NCBI GenBank assembly: GCA_047626155.1
Contig: JBLHRR010000005.1
Span: 35,500 to 99,499 of the forward strand
Direction: 5' to 3'
DNA: 64,000 bases
Origin: CALGLS01 sp047626155
Lineage (GTDB): Bacteria; Bacteroidota; Bacteroidia; Chitinophagales; Saprospiraceae
Shown: positions 34,686 through 42,454 of the stretch, piece by piece
How the letters are laid out: every line of letters starts with the position of its first letter
How positions within the stretch are numbered: the stretch's first letter is position 1
Translations under genes and position numbers: made by a program
The notes under the pieces: model-generated
Told to the model about the DNA's origin: nothing
Database searches by the model: none
Seen by the model: the letters and a program-made list of their open reading frames with translations, nothing else

Positions 34686-36080
34686 ATGTCATATGCTGCT
34701 CATAATCTTTCTGATACCATTGTCGCTCTATCCACTCCACCTGGCTCCGGAGCCATTGGTGTTATTCGTTTATCTGGCCTAGATGCCATCCGAATTGTGG
34801 ATGCTGTTTTTCATGGAAAAGAGCTTCAGGCTCAGGCGAGCCATACCATTCATTTTGGTACCGTTCGTAATGAAGAAGGAACGATACTGGATGAGGTACT
34901 TGCCTCTCTTTTTGTATCTCCTCGTTCTTATACCAAAGAAAATGTGGTAGAAGTTTCCTGCCACGGCTCCTCTTTTATCATTCAACAACTATTAGAATTG
35001 TTCATCAGAAAAGGTGCGCGTATGGCGCAGCCAGGAGAATTTACCCTGCGTGCTTTTTTGAATGGCCAAATGGATTTGAGCCAGGCCGAAGCCGTCGCCG
35101 ATTTGATTGCCTCCTCTTCCGCCTCTTCTCATCAAGTCGCCATGCAACAGATGCGCGGTGGCTTTAGCAATGAGATCGCCGATCTCCGCCAGCAACTAAT
35201 AGACTTCGCAAGTTTGATAGAGTTAGAATTAGACTTTGGAGAGGAAGATGTAGAATTTGCGAACCGCGACGATCTGAAAGTCTTGATTTATAAAATTCAA
35301 AAACTCCTCAAAACGCTTATCGATTCTTTCCGGCTAGGTAATGTTATAAAAAATGGAGTGAACACCGTTATAGCAGGTAGACCGAACGCAGGGAAGTCCA
35401 CATTGCTCAATGCTCTCCTCAACGAAGACCGCGCCATCGTCAGCGAGATCGCCGGAACCACTAGAGATACCATCGAAGAAGTACTCAACATCCAAGGCGT
35501 TGCTTTCCGACTGATAGACACCGCCGGTATTCGCGAAGCACAGGATCAAATCGAAGCTATTGGCGTTGAAAAGACAATGGAGAAAATCGAGCAGTCTGCA
35601 TTGATGGTTTATGTTTTTGATGTCATTGAAATGCAACCGGAAGAGGTTCAGGCCGATTTGGAAAAGCTCGTCAAAGATGGCGTTCCCTTCCTGGCCATCG
35701 CTAATAAAATGGACCTCAATCCATATACCAAACCGGAACATTATATTAATGATTTCCTTACCGAAAAACAATTCATTCCCGTATCGGCCGTCAATAAAAT
35801 GAATATCGATTATTTGAAGGAGCGGCTCTATGATTTGGTATTGGATAATAAGCTTTCTTTGGAAAGTACGATTGTAACTAATTCTCGTCATTACGATGCG
35901 CTTAACAAGGCGCACACTAGTTTGGATGATGTGCTACGCGGTATGGATGAAGGGGTGACTTCTGATTTTGTGGCGATGGATATTCGTCAGGCGTTGCATC
36001 ATTTGGGGACGATAGTGGGGGAGGTGAGTACGGATGATTTGTTGGGGAATATATTTAGTAATTTCTGTATTGGGAAGTAG
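34686..36080 (+). CDS. mnmE: tRNA uridine-5-carboxymethylaminomethyl(34) synthesis GTPase
   Basis: 464 residues. N-terminal tetrahydrofolate-binding domain (DTIVALSTPPGSGAIGVIRL), central helical domain, and an inserted G domain with GRPNAGKST (G1), GTTRDTIEE (G2), DTAGIRE (G3) and NKMD (G4). The C-terminus ends in the invariant CIGK with the Cys needed for tRNA modification. With MnmG it modifies U34 of several tRNAs. Cytoplasmic. Complete and typical. Confidence 0.97.
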   Translation: MSYAAHNLSDTIVALSTPPGSGAIGVIRLSGLDAIRIVDAVFHGKELQAQASHTIHFGTVRNEEGTILDEVLASLFVSPRSYTKENVVEVSCHGSSFIIQQLLELFIRKGARMAQPGEFTLRAFLNGQMDLSQAEAVADLIASSSASSHQVAMQQMRGGFSNEIADLRQQLIDFASLIELELDFGEEDVEFANRDDLKVLIYKIQKLLKTLIDSFRLGNVIKNGVNTVIAGRPNAGKSTLLNALLNEDRAIVSEIAGTTRDTIEEVLNIQGVAFRLIDTAGIREAQDQIEAIGVEKTMEKIEQSALMVYVFDVIEMQPEEVQADLEKLVKDGVPFLAIANKMDLNPYTKPEHYINDFLTEKQFIPVSAVNKMNIDYLKERLYDLVLDNKLSLESTIVTNSRHYDALNKAHTSLDDVLRGMDEGVTSDFVAMDIRQALHHLGTIVGEVSTDDLLGNIFSNFCIGK

Positions 36081-36553
36081 GGGGCGAAAATAGACGTTGC
36101 TCGACGATGTTTTATATTGCTCATTTGTATCTCGACACTTTGGATTTGTATCGATTGTGGCCTCAAGGTACAAATGGGGGAGTTGATGGCAGTTCTAGTC
36201 AGCCACTGTCTGCTTCCGCCAAGTTATGTCAGCTTAAGTCCTAAGCTTATAACTCTGTAATATTGGAAGAAGTATGGTTCAGAAAGGTATAACAAAAACA
36301 AACCGATATTAATGTTAGCAAATGGAGGCGGATCAAATGGAAGTTGGAATGGATTATACGCTTTCTTCGCCAACAAAAACGACAACCCAAAGGAATGAAC
36401 TGGAAGTCGCAGAATGGTGGATTAAGATACATGAACTAAATCACTTTGAAAAACCAGAGTGATGGTGGAGCAAGAAAGGCTGAGTCCTTATGTACAGGCA
36501 TAATGAGCCCTTTTGAATAATTGCTTAAATAATGACATAATATAACAATATAA
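36081..36553. other. Intergenic region, no clear gene
   Basis: A short plus-strand frame at about 36310-36400 contains Gly/Asn-rich ANGGGSNGSWNGLYAF, which might be the remnant of a gene, but it has stops on both sides. Nothing else is recognised. Confidence 0.35.
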
Positions 36554-37054
36554 CTACAGCATTCCTTTTTCTAAAATACCAGCCATGTCCGTTCCCGTTA
36601 AAAAAGAGTTGTATTGAAATATAATTTCGTATTCTGAATTTAAAATAACGAAAGTTGGGAATGCCAATTCGCCATTTATAGTGCCGAGCGAAGACGCTAA
36701 TTCATGTTTCCCATTATCCCTCCCCAAAGGCTGATAGCGGAACAGGTTATTATGAAAAAAAACGTCATTTTTGTTTTCACCATCAAAAGAAAAGAAGTAA
36801 TAATTATTATTTAGCAATGCTATAACTTCTTTATTTTGAAAGGTAGTTTGCTTCATGTTTTTACAGAACTTACACCAGTCTGCATGTAGAAATACAGCAA
36901 TAGGCCGTTCCTCTAAGCTTAATAAACTATCCAGCTGGTGGAAGTCATATTTTTTTAACAATCCACCAGCTACACCTCTTTCCTTAACAGTAGTATTACA
37001 ACTCGTCAAAGTTATTAAAAGGAGGATAAATAGAATCAGTATACTTTCTTTCAT
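36554..37054 (-). CDS. Thioredoxin-fold lipoprotein
   Basis: 166 residues. The lipoprotein signal ends L-T-S-C (Cys19). The thioredoxin fold shows HADWCKFC with Cys61 and Cys64 and the cis-Pro in FPTFV. It resembles the thioredoxin_7 / SoxW-like group. It should act as a thiol oxidoreductase or reductant on the periplasmic side of a membrane. It follows the TonB receptor by three bases and is surely cotranscribed with it, so it may reduce receptor or metal-handling thiols; the receptor plug has a CQVC motif that could be a partner, which is inference. Confidence 0.85.
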   Translation of the reverse strand: MKESILILFILLLITLTSCNTTVKERGVAGGLLKKYDFHQLDSLLSLEERPIAVFLHADWCKFCKNMKQTTFQNKEVIALLNNNYYFFSFDGENKNDVFFHNNLFRYQPLGRDNGKHELASSLGTINGELAFPTFVILNSEYEIIFQYNSFLTGTDMAGILEKGML

Positions 37055-37057
37055 TGT

Positions 37058-39364
37058 TTATTTTATAGCATACCGAATACCAAGAAAGCCTCTGATTCCT
37101 TGATTAGGTGCGTAGACATACGAAGGGTCAAACGTCAGTGCATTCTGATTGTTAGGAGTCGCTTGAACGTTGCCATCTGCTCCAAACGTTACCTCCTTAT
37201 CAAATGGGTCAAAGCTTCTTGCAATGATAGCTTCTTCCTGATTTTTCCATGGTGTCCAATTCAAAAGGTTTTTCACGCCACCATAAAATTCAAAATTTTT
37301 CAAACCCCTGTACGTCACTTGTATATTCTGAATACTCCACCAAGGAGACTCCTCTGGTCGTGGATCCAGTTCGCCTAATACCGGTAATCGCATTGGCCCA
37401 TAAACATTTCCAGTGTAATCAATTGCCATTTTATTATCCCAAAATTTGTAAGAAATAGACCAGGTTCCTGTGAATCGTTCCGTTAAAATCTGACGCTCTC
37501 GCTCTCCATTTTCTTCAGTAGAAACATCCATAAGGGTACCGCCCAGTATGAAAGAAAAACCATTTGGTAAGGTCAAATCTGCATTTAGACTCAACCCTTT
37601 TGTAACGGCAGAACCATCCAGATTGTCATAAATGATCTGATTGGAATTGGTTTCATAATCAGGAAAAATAACGTTACTGAAATGAGTATACCACCCCGAC
37701 AATTCGATGCTACCAGAACCACCATTCTCCAGGTACATCTTTCTAATATAGTTTAAATTTACGTTATAAGATTTTTCAGGGTCAAGCTCCTCCGCAATAA
37801 TTACCTCCCTGGCTCCCGTCAAAGCAGCATGCTCTTCTGTAAACAAATTTACGACTCGGAAACCAGTCCCGGCATTCAATCGGAAAATATCATTTTTGCT
37901 AATCGACCATTTGTAGGCAAAGCGAGGAGTGAAGATATTTCCATGCGCATCATTATAATCATAACGTAAACCGAGTAACAACTTATGTCTGGAAGTTAAA
38001 GTAATTTCATCTTGCACAAAAATTCCGGGTAGCCATATTTCATCAGGGTTGTTATTAGGGTCCGTCGAGTCTCCTCCTGTAGCTGGTGTATTGTCATCGT
38101 AGTAGGTGTAACGCACTGCAGAGCCAACCAATAAATCGTGATTCACGAAAGTTTTATCCCAGGTCAGTTGCCCAAATCCAATGTTCTGATCAGCAATATA
38201 AGGGACATCTCCGTAGACGGAATTTTGACTGTGGCTATTGACTGAAAACGATAGCATCAAATCCTCTTCAGTGGGTAATTGATACTGGCCCATAAATTCC
38301 AAACGCTCTGTGGTAATAGCTTCTCCGTAGATTTCATTACCTCCCCGGTTTGCTTTTGTCCAATCCATTTCTCCGCCCCAGCGATCTTCCCAATAGTAAC
38401 GACCAGCTAAAGTGAACAGGCGATTATCTTTTCGTTTAAAATTCCATTTTTGAAAAACGGATACTCGTTCCTGGATGGTTACATCCGTAAAGTTGTCATC
38501 ATTATTATCAATTGGATTGTCATAATTAAAATAATTTACTCCAGTGAGGACGGATACTTTTTTACCCAGATTAAATCGAATGCCCAGGTCTGTGTTTAAC
38601 TCTCCCCAAGTTGTCGCCATGATATCGGCGCTGAGGATAGGTGCTTTGTCTGGGTCTTTAGTAATGATATTGATGAGTCCACCAATGGCCTCACTACCAT
38701 ATAAAGAAGAGGCTGGGCCTTTCACAATTTCCATTCGCTCCACCAATGAATTGGGAATACCAGACAATCCATAAACAGTAGCAAGACTACTCACTACCGG
38801 CATCCCATCAATAAGTACCATCGTATAAGGTCCTTCCAAACCATTAATGTGAATATCACCAGTATTACAAACCTGGCAGTTCAATTGTGGACGTACTCCA
38901 TTTACATTTTGTAATGCTTCATAAATATTTGGAGTTGGATTTTTCTTAAAAAAAGCAGGGCTGTAGACTTCAACAGGAACAGGGCTTTCCAGACGGCTCA
39001 CTTCCTTGAGCGTTCCTGTTACTACAATTTCATCCATCTTATTAAAGGCTTCCTCCAATGTGAAATTGAGTATCGCATTTTCTCCAACATTGAGCTTGAT
39101 TCGCTTTTGAGTAGGTTCATAGCCCAGAAAAGATATAATAACTTTGTAGTCTCCGGAAGGAATTTGCGTAATGTTAAAGGCACCATTTGCATCAGCACTA
39201 ACTCCGATGGTAGTTCCTTCCAGGGCTATATTAGCAAAGCCCAATGGCTCTCCAGACAAATTATTTATGTCTCCAGATAATGTAGCCTGTTGGGCATTAA
39301 GGTATGTTGAAAAGGAGAACAGTAGAAAGAGTAAGATGACTTTGTAAGCTGTGAATTTAATCAT
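37058..39364 (-). CDS. TonB-dependent outer-membrane receptor, metal-regulated
   Basis: 768 residues. Signal peptide (LFSFSTYLNAQ), then a carboxypeptidase-regulatory-like domain (about 25-105: SGDINNLSGEPLGFANIALE, ANGAFNITQIPSGDYKVI), a plug domain (about 120-230, with PQLNCQVCNTGDIHINGLEG and MVLIDGMPVVSSL) and a 22-strand barrel ending in GFLGIRYAIK. The direct repeats and DtxR-like box upstream overlap two -7 boxes (TATCTTTG, TATATTTG) on this strand, so a metal-responsive repressor encoded divergently probably controls it. The likely cargo is a metal ion or metal chelate (iron, manganese or other); sequence alone does not decide. First gene of a two-gene operon. Confidence 0.9.
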   Translation of the reverse strand: MIKFTAYKVILLFLLFSFSTYLNAQQATLSGDINNLSGEPLGFANIALEGTTIGVSADANGAFNITQIPSGDYKVIISFLGYEPTQKRIKLNVGENAILNFTLEEAFNKMDEIVVTGTLKEVSRLESPVPVEVYSPAFFKKNPTPNIYEALQNVNGVRPQLNCQVCNTGDIHINGLEGPYTMVLIDGMPVVSSLATVYGLSGIPNSLVERMEIVKGPASSLYGSEAIGGLINIITKDPDKAPILSADIMATTWGELNTDLGIRFNLGKKVSVLTGVNYFNYDNPIDNNDDNFTDVTIQERVSVFQKWNFKRKDNRLFTLAGRYYWEDRWGGEMDWTKANRGGNEIYGEAITTERLEFMGQYQLPTEEDLMLSFSVNSHSQNSVYGDVPYIADQNIGFGQLTWDKTFVNHDLLVGSAVRYTYYDDNTPATGGDSTDPNNNPDEIWLPGIFVQDEITLTSRHKLLLGLRYDYNDAHGNIFTPRFAYKWSISKNDIFRLNAGTGFRVVNLFTEEHAALTGAREVIIAEELDPEKSYNVNLNYIRKMYLENGGSGSIELSGWYTHFSNVIFPDYETNSNQIIYDNLDGSAVTKGLSLNADLTLPNGFSFILGGTLMDVSTEENGERERQILTERFTGTWSISYKFWDNKMAIDYTGNVYGPMRLPVLGELDPRPEESPWWSIQNIQVTYRGLKNFEFYGGVKNLLNWTPWKNQEEAIIARSFDPFDKEVTFGADGNVQATPNNQNALTFDPSYVYAPNQGIRGFLGIRYAIK

Positions 39365-39385
39365 TCGATTGTGTTTAAAATATTT

Positions 39386-39429
39386 TTAGACAAGGCAAAG
39401 ATATAAATTAGACAAGGCAAATATATAAA
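39386..39429. promoter_or_regulatory. Two 22-bp direct repeats, candidate MntR/DtxR-type operator over promoter boxes
   Basis: TTAGACAAGGCAAAGATATAAA's two tandem units (39386-39407 and 39408-39429) differ by one base. Read on the minus strand each contains TTTGCCTTGTC, similar to MntR half-sites (TTTGCCTT), fused to a -7 box: TATCTTTG at 39396-39403 and TATATTTG at 39418-39425. Repressor bound here would block the TonB receptor promoter. Confidence 0.6.
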
Positions 39430-39445
39430 GTTAGTAGGTGCTAAC
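39430..39445. promoter_or_regulatory. DtxR-like inverted repeat
   Basis: GTTAG-N6-CTAAC directly follows the direct repeats and resembles DtxR/IdeR boxes (TTAG...CTAA). It lies between the two divergent promoters. A -7 box TATTTTTG for the regulator gene is at 39469-39476. Confidence 0.55.
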
Positions 39446-39490
39446 AAATTAATTTATGTTATTTTATTTATTTTTGTATAAAAATAAAAT

Positions 39491-40147
39491 ATGCCAACCA
39501 CTGTTAAAGAGAACTATCTGAAAGCACTCTATTTTCTCAATGAAAAGAATGACCGAATTAATATAACTGAACTGAGTAAAAAACTAGGGGTAAGTAAGCC
39601 TACGGTAAACAATATGGTTAAAAGCCTGGAGGAAAAAGGTTGGGTGGTTTATAAGAAATATAAACCTGTACAGCTGACTGCGAAAGGTAAAAAGGCAGCG
39701 GCTTTAGTTATCCGAAAGCATCGACTTACAGAGATGTTTCTTTTCAAGGTGATGGGTTTTGGATGGGAAGAAGTACATGAAATTGCAGAGCAAATGGAAC
39801 ACATTGATTCTAATAAACTCTTTGAGCGAATGGATGAAATACTGGAACATCCTTCTGTTGATCCACATGGTTCTCCTATCCCTGATATAAATGGTAAAGT
39901 GACCAAACGTGAATTTCAACATTTGATTGACCTCAAGCTCGGACAAAAAGGAAAGTTGTCTGCACTGGAAAATAGCTCAAAAGAACTATTGCAATATCTC
40001 AATAAAAGAAAGATTGGATTGGGTGTCGTAGTAGAGTTGATTAAAATAGAACCCCTTGATAAAAGCTGCGTTATTAGTTGCGATGGAAAACCTCCGATGG
40101 CAGTGAGCCGTAAACTAGCGGAAGGATTACTGGTAGAAATCATTTAG
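39491..40147 (+). CDS. Metal-dependent transcriptional repressor, DtxR/MntR family
   Basis: 218 residues. Winged helix with recognition helix LSKKLGVSKPTVNNMVKSLEEKGWV (seen in two pieces), the dimerisation and metal-binding domain (IRKHRLTEMFLFKVMGFGWEEVHEIAEQ, EHIDSNKLFERMDE, then HPSVDPHGSPIP), and a C-terminal FeoA/SH3-like domain. The HRLTEMFL, E-x-x-H-x-x-(D/S) and DPHG motifs supply the metal ligands in this family. It should sense Mn2+ or Fe2+ and repress the divergent TonB receptor/thioredoxin operon and itself. Metal specificity cannot be fixed by eye, so no symbol is given. Confidence 0.92.
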   Translation: MPTTVKENYLKALYFLNEKNDRINITELSKKLGVSKPTVNNMVKSLEEKGWVVYKKYKPVQLTAKGKKAAALVIRKHRLTEMFLFKVMGFGWEEVHEIAEQMEHIDSNKLFERMDEILEHPSVDPHGSPIPDINGKVTKREFQHLIDLKLGQKGKLSALENSSKELLQYLNKRKIGLGVVVELIKIEPLDKSCVISCDGKPPMAVSRKLAEGLLVEII

Positions 40148-40323
40148 CCCTTTTTTAATATTTTATTCGGGTTAAAATACTCAGTTTTGCGGTGACCGTA
40201 GGCCTTTTTAATTTTATTTCTTCAAACGCAAATACAATATAATGGGGGCTAGTGCGCCGAAGGACAGTAACACCAGGAGTTGTAAACTAAGGTCCCGGAT
40301 TTGGTGGCGAGCGTTTTATTACA

Positions 40324-40485
40324 ATGGGGAAATTTGCTTCTAAAAAGAACAAAAAATTGGTTAAACATTTTAAAAAAGTAAGAAAAAGACAATTGCCTAA
40401 AGATTTGACAAAACTACTCTCAAAGAATAAAATTTTAGGTTGTGAAAATTTATCAGGTAAAAAAATATGGATTTTCGAATTATAG
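40324..40485 (+). CDS. Possible small basic protein
   Basis: 53 codons, ATG to TAG, with a very Lys-rich first half (GKFASKKNKKLVKHFKKVRK) and a hydrophobic end KIWIFEL. It could be a small nucleic-acid-binding protein or chance. No family is recognised. Confidence 0.25.
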   Translation: MGKFASKKNKKLVKHFKKVRKRQLPKDLTKLLSKNKILGCENLSGKKIWIFEL

Positions 40486-40494
40486 ATTACTTCT

Positions 40495-40839
40495 TTGGGT
40501 TGGATTCACAACCGAGTTGTTTCCACCACAAATAATCGAACCAGAAGGTTCAGCATATCACCGCTATTGGGTGGGGGATGGCGTAACGAAGAATCCACTT
40601 GGATCTCTAAAGAAGCGTTGGGAGATTCCTACGACTATGATAAGGCATACTTGGCCGGTCGTTTCAGTCTGCAAGCGGTTGTTGGTTTAGCCTATGAAGC
40701 TACTGAGCATGTGATTCTGGGTTCTGAATTTGCGCTTAATGCGATGTCTGGGCATATCAAGGTTTTTCAACAAGGGACTCAAGTTCAAGAGTGTTATTAT
40801 GGGGCAAGTGGGCTGTCTGTTTTTGTTGTGTTGAAGTGA
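40495..40839 (+). pseudogene. Fragment of a putative outer-membrane barrel protein
   Basis: 114 codons. The C-terminal 80 residues (FSISPLLGGGWRNE, FSLQAVVGLAYEATEHVI, GASGLSVFVVLK) alternate like the last strands of an outer-membrane barrel, but there is no signal peptide and the first 20 residues do not fit. I read it as the 3' remnant of a larger gene. An overlapping frame at 40442-40690 appears to be a shadow. Confidence 0.4.
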
Positions 40840-40861
40840 TGAGTTCTTTCTTTCTAATGGC

Positions 40862-41152
40862 CTACCCAATATACCAAGTAGACAAATCAATCTCACCTTC
40901 TACGATGTCCGGCATCTTAGCAACAAAATCCTGGAGGTGCTCATTGTTCATATGATTCTGCCATAGGTCATGACTGGTCCAATTTTCATAAAATAAAAAG
41001 ACGCCTTCATTGTCAGCAGAAACGTGCAGATCGTAATTGATACAACCTTCTTCTTTCAAAGTGATTGGAATCAATGCCTCCAGTGCTTGTTTGAGTTCTG
41101 CTTCTTTTCCTGACTTGGCCGTTACTTTGGCGACTACTGTTAATTGCTTCAT
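40862..41152 (-). CDS. Antibiotic biosynthesis monooxygenase (ABM/YgiN-like) domain protein
   Basis: 96 residues, one ABM ferredoxin-like domain: VVAKVTAKSGKEAELKQAL, EEGCINYDLHVSADNEG, FLFYENWTSHDLWQNHMN, HLQDF. Small stand-alone members such as YgiN oxidise quinols without cofactors; others are detoxifying or structural. It is the last gene of the run flavoprotein - glycosyltransferase - OsmC - ABM, which supports an oxidative-stress or quinone-related role. Cytoplasmic. Confidence 0.85.
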   Translation of the reverse strand: MKQLTVVAKVTAKSGKEAELKQALEALIPITLKEEGCINYDLHVSADNEGVFLFYENWTSHDLWQNHMNNEHLQDFVAKMPDIVEGEIDLSTWYIG

Positions 41153-41238
41153 TGTTATTTTATTTAAATTAGAAAGAGGGCCAATCTGCGAAAATCAGTT
41201 GGCCCTCTTCCTAAATATTCTACCGTACTTAAAAGAAT

Positions 41239-41694
41239 TTATTTCTTAGTCCAACTACTTTCGACCTTACAACCACCCGAACGCAATAAAGCCAAAATTG
41301 GACAACGTGCATCGACTTTTTGTCCTAGTAATTTTACCTGCTCATCGGTTACGTCCCCCGTTACTACCGTTTCCAGTCGCACATTTTTATAACTCCCATT
41401 CGAATGCTCCGCTTCGCCCATAAAACCCGAAAGATCAAGATCCGTTTCAACCTTCATATCTATTTGGTCGATTTTCAACGAGAGTTCGCCAGCGACAACT
41501 TGAGCCTGTTCATTCTGACAGCCCGCTAAAGAAGCCGTAAAATATTGCATCGGGTTGGCACCGGTGCCCGATCCGCCATGCCCTTTGGGCTCATCCACTA
41601 GAATGGTCCATTCTGTATCTGTAATGCTTACTTTTGTAGAACGCTGTATCCCTAGCGCTTCTGCTTTAAAGGTTTCTAAATTTGGATTTTCCAT
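41239..41694 (-). CDS. OsmC/Ohr-family peroxide-reducing protein
   Basis: 151 residues from the ATG at 41692-41694; a start 36 bases further upstream is possible but adds a non-conserved peptide. The OsmC fold shows GTGANPMQYFTASLAGCQNE with Cys59 and DARCPILALLRSGG with Cys131, the usual redox pair. These enzymes reduce organic hydroperoxides with lipoyl or other thiols. Two conserved residues for peroxide binding cannot be checked by eye. Lies 40 bases after the glycosyltransferase gene, probably in one transcript. Confidence 0.87.
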   Translation of the reverse strand: MENPNLETFKAEALGIQRSTKVSITDTEWTILVDEPKGHGGSGTGANPMQYFTASLAGCQNEQAQVVAGELSLKIDQIDMKVETDLDLSGFMGEAEHSNGSYKNVRLETVVTGDVTDEQVKLLGQKVDARCPILALLRSGGCKVESSWTKK

Positions 41695-41733
41695 TGTTAT
41701 TGTTTTTATTAATTGTTTTATTATTGCCAATAA

Positions 41734-42453
41734 TCATCTAATATCTCTATACCATTTTTCAAGTATAAAAGGGGAGACGCCCCACTTGTAGAGGGTTCTT
41801 ATTACTACCCATTGAAATCTAGTTTTTATAAAACCAGCCTTTATATGTCGCCTTGCAGAAACGATAATCTTAGGTTCCTTGATCGTGGTAGTGGAATATT
41901 TTTGTTGGAGTCGTTTTGAGAAATCGTAATCTTCCATGATTGGAATTTCTTTGAACCCTTGTAAATCATTAAAGACGTTCCTTTTTACAAAAATGCCATT
42001 ATCTCCATAGAACAAGCCTTTATCAGATTGTTCTCTTTTATTAAAAATTCGGAAATTAAACCAATTACCAAGGGTCTTAATTTTCTGATTGTGGTTGTCA
42101 AAAACATTTGAAAAACCTCCACCAGCAAAACCGGTAGCTATTTGTTTCTGGATGATTGAAAAAGTATTGTTATCAAAAGTCATGTCTACATGAACGAAGA
42201 AAAGAATGTCTCCAGTAGCGATAGCAGCAGCGGTATTCATCTGAATAGATTTACTTCTTTTGGGAGACCGTGCTATTTTTAGTTTTTCCTGTTTCGCAAA
42301 AGCGACCGTTTGATCGGTACTTCCACCATCTGCTAATATGATTTCAGAATCTCCCGAATATACTTGTTTCCTTAACTCAGTTATAATATTCCGAATAAGC
42401 AATTCTTCATTGACTGCGACAATAATCGCTGATATTTTTGGCAACGGTTTCAT
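41734..42453 (-). CDS. TIGR04283-like family 2 glycosyltransferase
   Basis: 239 residues. GT-A fold: ISAIIVAVNEELLIRNII, ILADGGSTDQTVAFAKQ, a VHVDMTFD metal motif in place of DxD, YGDNGIFVKRNVF, IMEDYDFSKRL. These match the TIGR04283 group, which is often found with arsenosugar or selenodomain/radical-SAM genes and mercuric-reductase-like flavoproteins. Acceptor and donor are unknown. Its start lies one base beyond the stop of the flavoprotein gene, so the two are translated from one mRNA. Confidence 0.82.
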   Translation of the reverse strand: MKPLPKISAIIVAVNEELLIRNIITELRKQVYSGDSEIILADGGSTDQTVAFAKQEKLKIARSPKRSKSIQMNTAAAIATGDILFFVHVDMTFDNNTFSIIQKQIATGFAGGGFSNVFDNHNQKIKTLGNWFNFRIFNKREQSDKGLFYGDNGIFVKRNVFNDLQGFKEIPIMEDYDFSKRLQQKYSTTTIKEPKIIVSARRHIKAGFIKTRFQWVVIRTLYKWGVSPFILEKWYRDIR

Positions 42454-42454
42454 G

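Larger units (their letters stand above)
40148..40861. other. Region with gene fragments
   Basis: About 700 bases without an intact recognisable gene. It holds a Lys-rich small frame (40324-40485) and a barrel-like fragment (40495-40839). Confidence 0.4.

Noticed and set aside
39386..39429. CRISPR-like tandem repeat
   Set aside because: Only two units without spacers; they coincide with promoter boxes, so an operator explains them better.
40442..40690. 82-codon plus-strand frame
   Set aside because: It overlaps the barrel-like fragment in another frame, and the fragment frame shows the better strand pattern.
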